A stretch of DNA of 64,000 nucleotides from Levilactobacillus yonginensis (GCF_964065165.1 NZ_OZ061549.1:2584639-2648638), one strand, 5' to 3'. Counted from the first letter of the stretch, positions 34,586-47,059 are shown. Program-made: numbers and translations. The notes: a model not told the origin generated them from the sequence alone.

Positions 34586-36838
34586 GTGGCAGGAGAAGAA
34601 TTGTTAACTGGCATGAACGATAAGCAAACGGAGGCCGTCCTTCAAACGGAGGGACCGCTGTTAGTATTGGCGGGTGCCGGTAGTGGAAAGACCCGAGTCT
34701 TAACGCACCGGGTAGCTTACTTGATTGAACACGAAAATGTGATGCCATGGCGGATTTTAGCCATTACCTTTACCAACAAGGCGGCCAAGGAAATGCGTGA
34801 ACGGGTCATCAAGCTGTTAGGACCTGATGGCAGTGACGTGTGGGTCTCCACGTTTCATGCGTTGTGTGTTCGAATTTTACGACGAGATGCCGATAAATTA
34901 GGCTACAACCGGGCTTTTACTATTGCGGATCCGGGTGAGCAGCGGACGCTGATCAAGCGGGTCTTGCAACAACTTAATTTAGACGTTAAAAAGTTCGATC
35001 CTCGGTCCGTCTTAGGGGCCATTTCCAACGCTAAGAACGCCCTCCAGACGCCAGCAATGATGCGTGAGGCTGCTGGTAATCCGTTTGAAGAAACGGTGTC
35101 GAACGTTTATGAAAATTATCAGCGAGAGTTACAAGCAAACCAAGCGATGGACTTTGATGATTTAATCATGCTGACCATCAAGCTATTTAAGCAGGATCAA
35201 GAGGTCCTGGGTTACTATCAGGATAAATTCCGCTACATCCACGTTGATGAATACCAAGATACCAACGATGCTCAGTATACTTTGGTCAACATGCTGGCTA
35301 AAAAGCATGGCAACCTTTGTGTTGTCGGGGATGGTGACCAGAGTATTTACGGTTGGCGAGGTGCCAACATGGAAAACATCTTAAACTTTGAGCACGACTA
35401 TCCGGATGCTCACGTGACGCTGCTGGAACAAAACTATCGTTCAACCAAGACGATTCTGCAAGCTGCTAACGATGTGATCCAACAAAATGTGAATCGGAAA
35501 AAGAAGGACCTGTGGACGGAAAATCCTGAAGGAGATAAGATTTCCTATTACCGGGGGCAAAACGAAAACGATGAGGCCCATTACGTGGTCGCTAAGATCC
35601 AGGAAGAACGTGAACAGAACCATCACGATTACGGGGATTTTGCTATTCTGTATCGGACCAACGCCCAGTCTCGGGTCATTGAAGAAACTTTGGTCAAGGC
35701 TAACATTCCTTATACTATGGTCGGCGGACACAAGTTCTATGATCGTAAGGAAATTCGGGATGTTTTGGCTTACTTGACGTTAATTGCCAACCCAGCGGAT
35801 TCCATGAGTTTGGAGCGAATTATCAACGAACCTAAGCGGGGAATTGGAGCTACGAGTGTCGAAAAGCTACGTGGTTTTGCGGAGATGAATGACTGGACTG
35901 AGTTGGAAGCTACCCGTAACGTCAGCTTAGCCAATAATCTCGGGGCCCGCATCCGTAATGCCATGGAAAAGTTTGGTCTGACTATCAAGGCTATTCAGGA
36001 TGATGCGGCGACCATGAGTGTGTCCGACATTACCAACGCTATTTTGGATAAAACTGGCTATATGGCGGCTTTAAAGGCTTCGAAGAACTTGGAAGCCGAG
36101 ACGCGTATTGAAAACATCGAAGAATTCCTGTCTGTGACTCAAAAGTTCGATACGGATTGGGATCAGGCTGATCATGATGAGGATGAAGAGCGACTGGTCG
36201 AATTTCTCGCTGATTTGGCCCTGGTATCCGCTCAGGACGATGTTGAGGAAGAACCTGCTGAAGTTACCTTGATGACACTGCATGCGGCTAAGGGGCTCGA
36301 ATTTCCCGTTATTTTCTTAATGGGATTGGAAGAAGGTATTTTTCCACTGTCTCGCGCATTGCTAGAAGACGACGAGTTGGAAGAAGAACGGCGATTGGCA
36401 TACGTAGGGATCACGCGGGCTCAGAAGAAGCTCTATCTGACCAACGCTTACTCACGGATGTTGTATGGCCGGCGACAGAACAACCCACAGTCTCGCTTTA
36501 TTACGGAAGTCGCGCCAGAACTGTTGCACTTGGATTACAGTGAAACCAAGTCAGGGCTTGCGCCAAGTCGGCAAGATGTGCCATTTGCACGGCGAACGGC
36601 AAGTGCCGTTGCTACCCCTTATCACGGGAAAACTGGTCGGGTCAGCGAACCGGCGGGTACCGGGGCAGGTAAGCTCAGCTGGTCCGTCGGGGATAAGGCT
36701 AGCCACAAGAAGTGGGGCATTGGGACCGTGGTTAAAGTTAACGGTACCGGTGAAGATGCCGAACTAGACATTGCCTTTCCAGAACAAGGTGTGAAGCGGT
36801 TATTAGCAGCGTTTGCACCAATCAAACGAGTTGAATAA
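34586..36838 (+). CDS. pcrA: ATP-dependent DNA helicase PcrA (UvrD/Rep family)
   Basis: PcrA is a 3'-5' helicase in excision repair, replication restart and rolling-circle plasmid replication. The 750-residue product has Walker A AGAGSGKT (29-36), AITFTNKAAKEM (motif Ia), HVDEYQDTNDAQY (motif II), GDGDQSIYGWRGA (motif III), TLMTLHAAKGLEF (motif V) and RLAYVGITRAQ (motif VI). GTG 34586 lies 11 bases after AGAGGA and gives the usual N-terminus. It heads the pcrA-ligA-camS group. Confidence 0.96.
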   Translation: MAGEELLTGMNDKQTEAVLQTEGPLLVLAGAGSGKTRVLTHRVAYLIEHENVMPWRILAITFTNKAAKEMRERVIKLLGPDGSDVWVSTFHALCVRILRRDADKLGYNRAFTIADPGEQRTLIKRVLQQLNLDVKKFDPRSVLGAISNAKNALQTPAMMREAAGNPFEETVSNVYENYQRELQANQAMDFDDLIMLTIKLFKQDQEVLGYYQDKFRYIHVDEYQDTNDAQYTLVNMLAKKHGNLCVVGDGDQSIYGWRGANMENILNFEHDYPDAHVTLLEQNYRSTKTILQAANDVIQQNVNRKKKDLWTENPEGDKISYYRGQNENDEAHYVVAKIQEEREQNHHDYGDFAILYRTNAQSRVIEETLVKANIPYTMVGGHKFYDRKEIRDVLAYLTLIANPADSMSLERIINEPKRGIGATSVEKLRGFAEMNDWTELEATRNVSLANNLGARIRNAMEKFGLTIKAIQDDAATMSVSDITNAILDKTGYMAALKASKNLEAETRIENIEEFLSVTQKFDTDWDQADHDEDEERLVEFLADLALVSAQDDVEEEPAEVTLMTLHAAKGLEFPVIFLMGLEEGIFPLSRALLEDDELEEERRLAYVGITRAQKKLYLTNAYSRMLYGRRQNNPQSRFITEVAPELLHLDYSETKSGLAPSRQDVPFARRTASAVATPYHGKTGRVSEPAGTGAGKLSWSVGDKASHKKWGIGTVVKVNGTGEDAELDIAFPEQGVKRLLAAFAPIKRVE

Positions 36839-36846
36839 TAAGTTAA

Positions 36847-38895
<2,049 letters not shown>

Positions 38896-38917
38896 TGACT
38901 TTAGGAGGAAACAAGTC

Positions 38918-40063
38918 GTGAAACGGTTACGAACATTTATTGCATTGGCGGCAGTCCCATTATTTTTGGCCGCGTGTGGTAATTTAAGTAGTTCCAGTAT
39001 GTCGGGAACTTCCGGAGGCGGTAAGTCTGGAAGCACTCAACTGACGGGGCAAAGCAATGATGGGGATTACGAAGGGGTCATTAAGAGTGGCCACTATCAG
39101 ACGAGTAAGTCGCGAGGGGTGACGAACAGTCAAGACTCCGGGAATACTTACAACCTGAAGAGCTTTGAAAACGGGATGTTGACGGTCTCAAAGAAGATCT
39201 TTTCAACCAAGAAATACGTCTTTGAAGAAGGCCAACACCTAAGCACCTCGACCGTTCAGAATTGGCTGGATCGGCAGTCAAAGTCGAACACCACGGGCTT
39301 GAACCCTAAGAGTAATGGGTCGACTTCAGCAACCAAGCGGAATCCTATCTACATTCAGGCGCTTGAAGAACAAGATTACATGACGCAAAAGAATAACAAA
39401 CTGACGTTAAGCGGAATGACCATTGGGATTGCCGTGAACTCGGTTGATTACTACAAGAAGACCCAGTACGGGGCCACGTTTGAGACGAAGATCACCAAGG
39501 CTGAAGGTGAAGCCTACGCCAAAAAGGCGGCAGATACGGTTCTGGCGCGGATGCGTAAGAAGTCTGGCTTGAAGAATATTCCAATCGTAATTGCTATTTA
39601 CCGTCAGGCGTCTAACGACAGCCTGGTCGGTGGAAACTTCATTGCCTACTCTGAAAACAAGGCTGGTACCACCAAGGTCAACAAGTGGAACGCGTTGGGC
39701 GAGAAGAGTGTGACCTTCCCCGTTCAAAGTGGTTCTAGCAGTCCGAACAGTAACGATGCTAGTTCGTTCTCCAACTTCAAGAGTGAAGTTGAAAACTTTT
39801 TCCCGAACCTGAGTGGGGTTACGGCTCAGGCGCACTACGATGGGAATACCCTGACTGGGATGCACGTTAATATTACGACACAATTCTATAGTCAAACAGA
39901 AATCATCAGCTTCACGCAGTATCTACAAACAACGGCACAGAAGTACCTGCCATCAAGTGTGCCAATCGATATTACGGTTTCTTCCACCGATGGCGTTCAG
40001 AGCTTTTTGAATCGAGCTAGTGGTGAAAAGAAGTTTAGTAGTCACGTTTTTAACAGTTATTAA
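38918..40063 (+). CDS. camS: CamS-family sex pheromone-type lipoprotein
   Basis: This is a surface lipoprotein. The signal peptide ends in the lipobox LAAC, with the lipidated Cys at residue 20. The rest (381 residues in total) matches the CamS family, whose staphylococcal signal peptide yields a pheromone; the role of the mature domain is unknown. GTG start with AGGAGGAAA upstream. The pcrA-ligA-camS-gatCAB order is conserved in Firmicutes. Confidence 0.92.
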   Translation: MKRLRTFIALAAVPLFLAACGNLSSSSMSGTSGGGKSGSTQLTGQSNDGDYEGVIKSGHYQTSKSRGVTNSQDSGNTYNLKSFENGMLTVSKKIFSTKKYVFEEGQHLSTSTVQNWLDRQSKSNTTGLNPKSNGSTSATKRNPIYIQALEEQDYMTQKNNKLTLSGMTIGIAVNSVDYYKKTQYGATFETKITKAEGEAYAKKAADTVLARMRKKSGLKNIPIVIAIYRQASNDSLVGGNFIAYSENKAGTTKVNKWNALGEKSVTFPVQSGSSSPNSNDASSFSNFKSEVENFFPNLSGVTAQAHYDGNTLTGMHVNITTQFYSQTEIISFTQYLQTTAQKYLPSSVPIDITVSSTDGVQSFLNRASGEKKFSSHVFNSY

Positions 40064-40102
40064 ACCTTAGGCGAGCGAGACGACGGTTTCAGTTGGCTAA
40101 AG

Positions 40103-40136
40103 AAGGAGTCGGGGGTTGTGCCCTGGGCTCCTTTTC
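40103..40136 (+). terminator. Probable terminator after camS
   Basis: AAGGAG-C-GGG pairs with CCC-GG-GCTCCTT around a small loop, followed by a short T-rich tract. Confidence 0.6.
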
Positions 40137-40251
40137 TGTTCTAAATGCTAAGTTAGCTAGACGAAATGGAAAGTGATGCAGACAGACAATATGTCAGAGT
40201 TAAAATGCAGGCAGCTTATTTTGTCAGAATCTTTGGCCTGACCCGGATATA

Positions 40252-40260
40252 TGGTAAAAT
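40252..40260 (+). promoter_or_regulatory. Extended -10 element before gatC
   Basis: TGGTAAAAT (40252-40260), 75 bases upstream of gatC. The leader between has no recognised RNA motif. Confidence 0.55.
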
Positions 40261-40334
40261 GGCAATGTATGTTTATTCTGCAATAGGTGTGGAATAAATC
40301 GAGAATTGCGGATAAATCAGAAAGAGGGATATTG

Positions 40335-40643
40335 ATGGCTAATCGAATTAATCGAGAACAAGTTCAACACGTTGCCGGTCTGGCAAAACTTGAATTTACG
40401 GATGCCCAGTTGGACGCTTTTACGCCCCAACTTGACGACATTATTGGCCTGTTTGAAACGCTAAGCGAAGTGGATACGGAGGGCGTTGAAGCAACGAGTA
40501 GCGTCTCTGATCAATTGAACGTCATGCGTGAAGACGTAGCGGATAACTGGGGGCAGAGTCAAGCATTACTGAAGAACGCTCCGGATGCCGCACGTGGCTT
40601 TATTAAAGTGCCGGCCATCATTGATGAAAGCGAGGACAACTAA
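40335..40643 (+). CDS. gatC: Asp-tRNA(Asn)/Glu-tRNA(Gln) amidotransferase subunit C
   Basis: GatC is the small stabilising subunit of the GatCAB amidotransferase, which converts Glu-tRNA(Gln) (and Asp-tRNA(Asn)) to the correct amide. The 102-residue product has REQVQHVAGLAKLEFTD and the ARGFIKVPAII tail. ATG 40335 is chosen for AGAGGG 7 bases upstream; an in-frame extension to 40287 is longer than the family. gatA follows after 3 bases. Confidence 0.95.
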   Translation: MANRINREQVQHVAGLAKLEFTDAQLDAFTPQLDDIIGLFETLSEVDTEGVEATSSVSDQLNVMREDVADNWGQSQALLKNAPDAARGFIKVPAIIDESEDN

Positions 40644-40646
40644 CAG

Positions 40647-42116
40647 ATGAATTATTTCAAAACAGATCTCGCCAGTCTCCACGCCGACTTGGTGGCCAAG
40701 AAAATCAGTTCCAAGGAACTGACTCAGGCCACCTTCGACAACATTAAGGCGACCGACCCTAAGGTCGATGCCTTCTTAAATCTTAACGAAGAGGCTGCCC
40801 TCAAACAGGCGGCTGAAATTGATAATCAAGGGATTTCCGCTGACCAACCGTTGGCTGGGATTCCAGTGGCCTTAAAGGACAACATTGTCACCAAGGGTAT
40901 GAAGACAACGGCCGCTTCCAAAATGTTGGAAAACTTTACGCCAGTCTACGATGCCACGGTAACTGAAAAATTAGCCCAAGCACAGATGATTACGGTTGGG
41001 AAAACCAACATGGATGAGTTTGCCATGGGGGGGTCAACCGAAAACTCTGCGTTCAAAACGACTAAGAACGCCTGGGACCAAACCAAGGTTCCTGGTGGGT
41101 CCTCAGGTGGTTCTGCTACCGCCGTTGCCTCTGGTCAAGTGCCTGCAGCACTTGGTTCCGATACTGGTGGTTCCATTCGCCAACCAGCTTCCTTTAACGG
41201 AATCGTTGGAATTAAGCCAACGTATGGTCGCGTTTCTCGGTGGGGTCTGATTGCCTTTGGATCTAGTTTGGATCAAATCGGCCCGTTGACTCACGGCGTG
41301 AAGGATAACGCTTCAGTACTGAGTGCTATTTCTGGTCATGATGACCATGATTTAACGAGTTCGACGCAGGCTGTTCCAGACTTTGCTGCTGAATTGAACG
41401 AAGGAACTAGCGTTAAGGGCATGCGGATTGGGCTGCCTAAGGAATTCTTAGCTGAAGGGGTCAGCGACGACGTTAAGACAGCCATCTTAGCCGCTGCTGA
41501 CACTTACCGGAAGCTGGGCGCCACGGTGGACGAAGTTTCCTTACCACACAACAAGTACGGGGTTGCAGCTTACTACATCATCGCCTCATCCGAGGCCTCA
41601 TCCAACCTGCAACGGTTCGATGGCATTCGCTACGGGTACCGGGCACAGGACGTGCAGAACTTGGAAGATGTTTACGTGAAGTCCCGTTCTGAAGGCTTTG
41701 GCGACGAAGTTAAACGGCGGATCATGTTAGGGACATTCTCCTTATCTGCTGGATTCTACGACGCCTACTTCTTGAAGGCTGCCAAGGTTCGGACCGTTAT
41801 CATGAATGATTTCAAGGCCGTTTTAAAGGACCACGACTTTATCATGGGCCCAGTTGCCCCAACACCAGCCTTTGGTATTGGTGCTGAAATTAAGGATCCA
41901 CTGACTATGTACATGAACGACGTCTTGACGATTCCAGTGAACTTAGCTGGGTTACCGGGACTATCATTGCCAGCCGGGTTCAGTAACAATTTACCAGTCG
42001 GTATGCAACTGATTGGCCGGCCATTTGACGAAAGCACTTTGTACAAAGCAGGGTACGCATTCGAACAAAACACTGACTTTCATTTACAAGTACCCACGTT
42101 AGGAGGCCAAAACTAA
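40647..42116 (+). CDS. gatA: Asp-tRNA(Asn)/Glu-tRNA(Gln) amidotransferase subunit A
   Basis: GatA is the glutaminase that releases ammonia for GatB. The 489-residue product has the amidase catalytic triad Lys77 (VALKDN), Ser152 (GGSSGGS) and Ser176 ([10 protein letters not shown]). Its stop codon overlaps the gatB start (TAATG), so the subunits are translationally linked. Confidence 0.97.
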   Translation: MNYFKTDLASLHADLVAKKISSKELTQATFDNIKATDPKVDAFLNLNEEAALKQAAEIDNQGISADQPLAGIPVALKDNIVTKGMKTTAASKMLENFTPVYDATVTEKLAQAQMITVGKTNMDEFAMGGSTENSAFKTTKNAWDQTKVPGGSSGGSATAVASGQVPAALGSDTGGSIRQPASFNGIVGIKPTYGRVSRWGLIAFGSSLDQIGPLTHGVKDNASVLSAISGHDDHDLTSSTQAVPDFAAELNEGTSVKGMRIGLPKEFLAEGVSDDVKTAILAAADTYRKLGATVDEVSLPHNKYGVAAYYIIASSEASSNLQRFDGIRYGYRAQDVQNLEDVYVKSRSEGFGDEVKRRIMLGTFSLSAGFYDAYFLKAAKVRTVIMNDFKAVLKDHDFIMGPVAPTPAFGIGAEIKDPLTMYMNDVLTIPVNLAGLPGLSLPAGFSNNLPVGMQLIGRPFDESTLYKAGYAFEQNTDFHLQVPTLGGQN

Positions 42117-43537
42117 TGAACTTTGAAACAACCATTGGACTAGAGGTCCACGTGGAGTTGAAGACGCATTCGAAGATCTTTAGCCCATCACCCGTTGAAT
42201 TTGGGGTCGACCCTAACGCCAACACCAACGTTATCGATTGGGGATATCCTGGGGTTTTGCCAACAACTAACAAAGGCGTTGTTGCCGACGGTATTATTGC
42301 CGCTCTGGCATTACACGCTGATGTTGAACAGCATACGCACTTTGACCGGAAGAACTACTTCTATCCCGATAACCCCAAGGCTTACCAAATCACGCAGGCT
42401 GACAAGCCCATTGCCCATGATGGCTGGGTGGAAGTCGACGTTGACGGTGTGAAGAAAAAAATCGGTATCGAAGAAATGCATATTGAAGAAGATGCCGGGA
42501 AGAATACGCATGAACGAGACTACTCTTACGTCGATTTGAACCGGCAGGGGACCCCGTTGATTGAAATTGTGTCCAAGCCAGACATCGCTTCGCCTGCTGA
42601 AGCATATGCCTACCTGGAAGCACTGCGTCAGCGGATCCAGTTTACTGGAATTTCCGACGTGAAGATGGAAGAGGGTTCCATGCGGGTCGACGTTAACATC
42701 TCTGTGCGTCCCGTAGGCCAAGAAAAGTTTGGGACCAAGACTGAGTTAAAGAACTTGAACTCCTTCAACTACGTGCAGCGTGGGTTGGAATACGAAGAAA
42801 AGCGCCAACAACAAGTCTTGCTCTCCGGTGGTTCTGTGCGTCAGGAAACGCGGCGGTTTGATGAAAAGACTGGCGAAACGATTCTGATGCGGGTCAAGGA
42901 AGGTTCAGACGATTACCGTTACTTCCCAGAACCAGATTTACCAGCCTTAAACATCAGTGATGACTGGATCAAAGAACTCGGCGATGCTATGCCAGAAATG
43001 CCAACTAAGCGGCGTGAACGTTACGTGAACGACCTGGGGTTGACTGATTACGACGCCATGGTTATCACGCAGACCAAGGAAATGTCGGACTTCTTTGACG
43101 CAACGGTAGCACTGAAGGCTGATCCTAAGATGGCAGCTAACTACCTGCAAGGGGACGTTAACGCCTACTTGAACGACAACCACGTGGACTTACAAGCCAC
43201 AAAATTGACGCCGGTTAACTTGGCTGGAATGATCAACCTGATTTCTGATGGGACGATTTCTAGCAAGATGGCCAAGAAGGTCTTCAAGGCCATTACAAAT
43301 GGTGAGGAACCTAAGGCTTACGTGGAAGCTCACGGCTTAGTTCAACTGTCAGACCCAGCTAAGCTACAGCCAATTATTGACGATGTTTTGCAGGCTAACC
43401 CGCAATCCATTGAAGACTTTAACAATGGGAAGAAGCGGGCCGTTGGTTTCTTGGTTGGTCAAATCATGAAGCAAACTCACGGACAAGCTAACCCGCAAGT
43501 CGTCAATAAATTATTGATGGCTGCATTACAGCACTAG
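42116..43537 (+). CDS. gatB: Asp-tRNA(Asn)/Glu-tRNA(Gln) amidotransferase subunit B
   Basis: GatB binds the mischarged tRNA, activates its side chain with ATP and amidates it. The 473-residue product begins [20 protein letters not shown] and has the [18 protein letters not shown] segment, followed by helical and YqeY-like tail domains (from about 325). Full length. AGGAGG lies within the end of gatA. Confidence 0.97.
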   Translation: MNFETTIGLEVHVELKTHSKIFSPSPVEFGVDPNANTNVIDWGYPGVLPTTNKGVVADGIIAALALHADVEQHTHFDRKNYFYPDNPKAYQITQADKPIAHDGWVEVDVDGVKKKIGIEEMHIEEDAGKNTHERDYSYVDLNRQGTPLIEIVSKPDIASPAEAYAYLEALRQRIQFTGISDVKMEEGSMRVDVNISVRPVGQEKFGTKTELKNLNSFNYVQRGLEYEEKRQQQVLLSGGSVRQETRRFDEKTGETILMRVKEGSDDYRYFPEPDLPALNISDDWIKELGDAMPEMPTKRRERYVNDLGLTDYDAMVITQTKEMSDFFDATVALKADPKMAANYLQGDVNAYLNDNHVDLQATKLTPVNLAGMINLISDGTISSKMAKKVFKAITNGEEPKAYVEAHGLVQLSDPAKLQPIIDDVLQANPQSIEDFNNGKKRAVGFLVGQIMKQTHGQANPQVVNKLLMAALQH

Positions 43538-43554
43538 GACAATGGAGGCACATC

Positions 43555-44571
43555 ATGCGTAAACGGGCACGGGTCATTTATAATCCAACTTCAGGACGCG
43601 AGGCGTTGAAGAAGGATCTGATCGATATTCTAGCGGTGTTCGAGCAGGCGGGGTACGAGACGAGTGCTTACGCCACGACACCGGCTCCCAATTCTGCTCA
43701 AAATGAGGCGACGCGGGCTGCTAAGGCTGGTTTCGAACTCATCGTGGCTGCTGGGGGCGACGGCACCATTAACCAAGTTGTTAATGGGATTGCTGGTCTA
43801 CCACATCGGCCAAAGATGGCGATCATTCCTGCCGGGACCACGAATGATTATGCTCGGGCACTTCACATTCCCCGTGAGGACCCGTTGGCAGCGGCTAAGG
43901 TGGTTCTGAAGGATCAGACCATCAAGATGGATATTGGAGAAGCTGGGTCGACTTACTTCATCAACATTGCTGGTGGGGGACTGTTGACCGAGCTGACCTA
44001 TGACGTTCCGTCTAATTTGAAATCAATTTTTGGTTACTTAGCTTACCTGTTGAAGGGGGCCGAGTTGCTGCCACGCATCAAACCTATCGATATGGATCTG
44101 ACTTACGATGATGGTCATTTCCGGGGGAAGGCGTCAATGTTTTTGCTGGCCCTGACCAATTCGATTGGGGGTTTCGAGCAAATCGTGCCGGATGCAGCGT
44201 TGGATGATGGGAAATTTACCATGATTATCGTCAAGACTGGTAGTATGCCAGAGATATTACGGTTGATGGGCTTAGTCCTTAACGGCGGCAAGCACATCAA
44301 CGATTCCCACATCATTTACAAAAAGACTAGCAAGGTGATTGCCCGGCCGGTAGATGACCGGATGATGATTAATCTAGATGGGGAATATGGTGGTGATGCA
44401 CCGATGAAGTTCCGGAACCTCCGGCAACACATTGAAATGTACGCCAACCTAGACGCTATTCCAGATTCTGCGGTGACTCATGAAACCGAAGAATTCCTGG
44501 AAGCGGAGCAAAATTTCGTGAAACAGGTTGAAGAATTGCCTGAGATAGCGGATAATGCAAAGGAAGATTAA
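43555..44571 (+). CDS. dagK: Diacylglycerol kinase (lipid kinase DgkB/DagK)
   Basis: It phosphorylates diacylglycerol released during lipoteichoic acid synthesis, returning it to phospholipid synthesis. The 338-residue product has ARVIYNPTSGRE (about 5-16) and the nucleotide motif AAGGDGTINQVVNGI (about 65-79). It lies 17 bases after gatB, with GGAGG upstream, as in most lactobacilli. The acidic tail (about 300-338) is longer than the core. Confidence 0.94.
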   Translation: MRKRARVIYNPTSGREALKKDLIDILAVFEQAGYETSAYATTPAPNSAQNEATRAAKAGFELIVAAGGDGTINQVVNGIAGLPHRPKMAIIPAGTTNDYARALHIPREDPLAAAKVVLKDQTIKMDIGEAGSTYFINIAGGGLLTELTYDVPSNLKSIFGYLAYLLKGAELLPRIKPIDMDLTYDDGHFRGKASMFLLALTNSIGGFEQIVPDAALDDGKFTMIIVKTGSMPEILRLMGLVLNGGKHINDSHIIYKKTSKVIARPVDDRMMINLDGEYGGDAPMKFRNLRQHIEMYANLDAIPDSAVTHETEEFLEAEQNFVKQVEELPEIADNAKED

Positions 44572-44642
44572 GAAACTGGAGGGATTTTGCGCGAACTGAT
44601 TTCGGCAAAGTCCCTTTCTCATTAAAGGAAATTGAGGTAGTT

Positions 44643-46010
44643 ATGAAAATTAAAGCACCAGTAACAAAGAATGATCGAATTGACGTGACCATTACCGACC
44701 TGACTTATCAGGGGATGGGTGTGGCCAAAGTTGATGACTTTCCACTGTTCATCGAAAACGCCTTACCAGGTGAAAAGATTACGATTTTAGTGACCAAGGT
44801 CGCTAAGAGCTACGGGTTTGCCCGGGCCCTTTCTTGGCAGAGTGAGTCCGCTGACCGGGTCAAGGACGTCGACAAGACGTACCGTCAGACTGGAATTGCG
44901 CCATTACAACACCTAGCTTATCCGGCGCAATTGAAGTTCAAGCAACACCAAATTGCTGAACTCTTTAAGAAAAATCATCAGGAAGTGGAAGTTGCACCAA
45001 CATTGGGGATGGACAATCCTACGCAGTATCGGAACAAAGCACAGGTTCCCGTTCGGATGATCAAGGGGCAACTGGAAACCGGTTTTTACCGGCAACACAG
45101 TCACGACCTCATTCCGTTAACGGATTTCTACATCCAGGATCCGGCTATTGATAATGCTATCGTCAAGGTTCGTGACTTGCTTCGTCAATTTGAGATCCCT
45201 GCTTACAATGAAATTAGTGACAAGGGAGTTATCCGGAACATCATGGTTCGGCGGGGCTACTACAGCCACGAAATGATGATTGTCCTGATTAGTCGGACCC
45301 AAAAGTTGCCTAGCCAGGCGCAATTGGTTGACCAAATCCAAAAAGCTTTGCCTGAAGTCAAGAGTATTGTCTTAAACGTTAACGCCAAGAAGACGAACGT
45401 GATTATGGGTAACGTGACCCGGACGTTGTACGGTAAGCCAACGATTGAAGATACTCTGATGGGCTTAACGTTTGCTATTTCGGCACGTTCCTTCTATCAG
45501 GTTAACCCACAACAGACTGAAAAGTTATACCAAATGGCCATCGATAAGGCCGGTCTGACTGGTGAAGAAACTGTTATCGATGCATACTGTGGTATTGGGA
45601 CAATCTCCCTAGCGTTGGCTAAGCATGCCAAGCAGGTACTGGGTGTCGATGTGGTTGCTGAAGCGATTGAAGATGCTAAGGTCAATGCGCAAAAGAATCA
45701 CTTGGCCAACGTAACCTTTGCTGTGGCAAAGGCGGAAACGCAAATGGCCCAATGGCAAGAGGATGGCGTTAAGCCTGATGTTGTCGTTGTTGATCCACCA
45801 CGTAAGGGTCTGGCCGAAAGCCTGATTGATTCCACCGCTGAGATGGGGCCTAAGAAGGTTGTTTACGTGAGCTGTAATCCTGCTACGTTGGTCCGCGATG
45901 TGGCACGGTTCGAAGAACTGGGCTACGCGATTGATGGTCCAATCCAACCGGTTGACCAATTCCCACAAACGCCACACGTTGAAAGTGTCACCGTTTTAGT
46001 AAAGAAATAG
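44643..46010 (+). CDS. rlmCD: 23S rRNA (uracil-C5)-methyltransferase RlmCD (RumA/YefA family)
   Basis: It makes 5-methyluridine in 23S rRNA; the Gram-positive enzyme modifies both U747 and U1939. The 455-residue product has an N-terminal TRAM domain (about 7-65), the SAM-binding VIDAYCGIGTISLALA, the DPPRKGL motif and the catalytic Cys in VYVSCNPATL. The gene ends the conserved gatCAB-dagK block and is followed by a strong terminator. Confidence 0.93.
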   Translation: MKIKAPVTKNDRIDVTITDLTYQGMGVAKVDDFPLFIENALPGEKITILVTKVAKSYGFARALSWQSESADRVKDVDKTYRQTGIAPLQHLAYPAQLKFKQHQIAELFKKNHQEVEVAPTLGMDNPTQYRNKAQVPVRMIKGQLETGFYRQHSHDLIPLTDFYIQDPAIDNAIVKVRDLLRQFEIPAYNEISDKGVIRNIMVRRGYYSHEMMIVLISRTQKLPSQAQLVDQIQKALPEVKSIVLNVNAKKTNVIMGNVTRTLYGKPTIEDTLMGLTFAISARSFYQVNPQQTEKLYQMAIDKAGLTGEETVIDAYCGIGTISLALAKHAKQVLGVDVVAEAIEDAKVNAQKNHLANVTFAVAKAETQMAQWQEDGVKPDVVVVDPPRKGLAESLIDSTAEMGPKKVVYVSCNPATLVRDVARFEELGYAIDGPIQPVDQFPQTPHVESVTVLVKK

Positions 46011-46023
46011 TTTAGGTCACTGG

Positions 46024-46055
46024 CACCCACTAATCCGATTAGTGGGTGTTTTTTT
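46024..46055 (+). terminator. Terminator after rlmCD
   Basis: CACCCACTAAT pairs perfectly with ATTAGTGGGTG around a 3-base loop, followed by seven T. Confidence 0.95.
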
Positions 46056-46190
46056 GCGTCCGTTGACGGGTAACAGAGAGGGCACTTGGCTGTGTGCTGT
46101 GAGGATCGCTTAAAACCATCGAGCCTTGGCGGCAAGGGCTTCTCTCCGACAACCAGAGGCGAAGGGCTTAATGCAGTGATAATTTTAGTA

Positions 46191-46230
46191 AAAAACCTGT
46201 AAGCATCAGTAAACGATGCCTACAGGTTTT
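46191..46230 (-). terminator. Terminator of the minus-strand XRE gene
   Basis: AAAACCTGTA-GCATC pairs with GATGC-TACAGGTTTT. On the minus strand it is followed by a run of six T and overlaps the gene's stop codon. Confidence 0.85.
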
Positions 46231-46588
46231 AATGGTGTCGCGTATTTTGGGCAATTAACTGAGCCTGAGCGAACTTGAGGACGGCTGCCTGTCGCTCAGT
46301 AGAAAGCTGAACGAATACAGTTTGGAAGCAGGCGTCACTGTGTAAGAAGGCGTCATTGAAACGCGGGTCAATTGCAGATTTGTTGCAGTCGAGGGCGTCA
46401 GCAATGCGCTGCACGTTTCCGGGGCTAGGGGTGGAACGCTGGGCAAAATAACCTGAAAGCGTGGAGGTGGGAATACCCGTCTTGGCAGCCAGGTCATTTT
46501 GTGTCATTTCTTGGCTGACCTTCTTTAAGTTCTGTGCGATGATTTGGCGAAGACTTCTCTCGAATGTCGTTAGTTTGTGACGGGGCAC
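46229..46588 (-). CDS. XRE-family transcriptional regulator
   Basis: The 119-residue product has an N-terminal Cro/CI helix-turn-helix (MTQNDLAAKTGIPTSTLSGY, about 29-48) and a short C-terminal part with no known fold. GTG 46588 lies 8 bases after AAGGAG; an upstream GTG overlaps that site. It is transcribed away from a second XRE gene, with a shared operator between them. Such pairs occur in prophage switches, but no phage genes are near. Confidence 0.85.
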   Translation of the reverse strand: MPRHKLTTFERSLRQIIAQNLKKVSQEMTQNDLAAKTGIPTSTLSGYFAQRSTPSPGNVQRIADALDCNKSAIDPRFNDAFLHSDACFQTVFVQLSTERQAAVLKFAQAQLIAQNTRHH

Positions 46589-46629
46589 CGCAGTCACTCC
46601 TTAGTAAAATTTCTTAGTAAAAACCTTCC

Positions 46630-46723
46630 ATTCGTCATTATAACGAATACGTTGTCTACAATCAAACAAAAGTATTAGGTGTACCATTTGGCGATTGACA
46701 AAACGAATAAAACCATTTATGAT
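46630..46723. promoter_or_regulatory. Divergent promoters with ATTCGT operator sites
   Basis: Leftward promoter: TTGATT, 17 bases, TATAAT (plus 46637-46642). Rightward promoter: TTGACA (46695-46700), 17 bases, TATGAT (46718-46723). The inverted repeat ATTCGT-N7-ACGAAT (46630-46648) covers the leftward -10, and another ACGAAT (46703-46708) sits in the rightward spacer. Autorepression by one or both regulators is inferred. Confidence 0.75.
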
Positions 46724-46751
46724 ATGAAAGTGTTTCTAAGGAGGGTGCGTG

Positions 46752-46997
46752 ATGGAGAACCTACAAATCACACTAGAAGCCGCCCGTCATAACGCTGGTT
46801 ATTCTCAGAAAGAGGCTGCGGCCCAGCTGGGAGTTCACTATCAAACCTTGGCCGCCTGGGAGCGAGACAGCTCGAACATGGGGATTACGACCATTGATCG
46901 TCTGTCCGACTTGTACCAGATTCCTAAGGATTACCTTTTTTTTGGAAACAAAAACGATTTTATTCGTTCCTTGCGCCAGCGCGCGGCCAAAAAGTAA
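46752..46997 (+). CDS. Small XRE-family transcriptional regulator
   Basis: The 81-residue product is almost entirely a helix-turn-helix domain (YSQKEAAAQLGVHYQTLAAW, about 18-37), with a short basic tail. ATG 46752 has AAGGAGGG 6 bases upstream; the GTG one codon earlier is less well placed. It faces away from the XRE gene at 46588 and is followed by a terminator, so it is monocistronic. Confidence 0.88.
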   Translation: MENLQITLEAARHNAGYSQKEAAAQLGVHYQTLAAWERDSSNMGITTIDRLSDLYQIPKDYLFFGNKNDFIRSLRQRAAKK

Positions 46998-47059
46998 GGC
47001 AACACTTCCGTGGGGGAGTACCGGGCTGGTCCGGTAAATAAAACAGAAGAAGCTAACCA

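Noticed and set aside
39407..39895. 162-codon minus-strand frame opposite camS
   Set aside because: camS is a clear lipoprotein gene; the opposite frame is a shadow with no start signal or family match.
42311..42721. 136-codon minus-strand frame opposite gatB
   Set aside because: gatB is unambiguous, and the antisense frame arises from its codon pattern.
46229..46997. Lysogeny module (CI/Cro pair)
   Set aside because: The divergent layout fits, but no integrase, replication or structural phage genes flank it; rlmCD and deoC are ordinary chromosomal neighbours.
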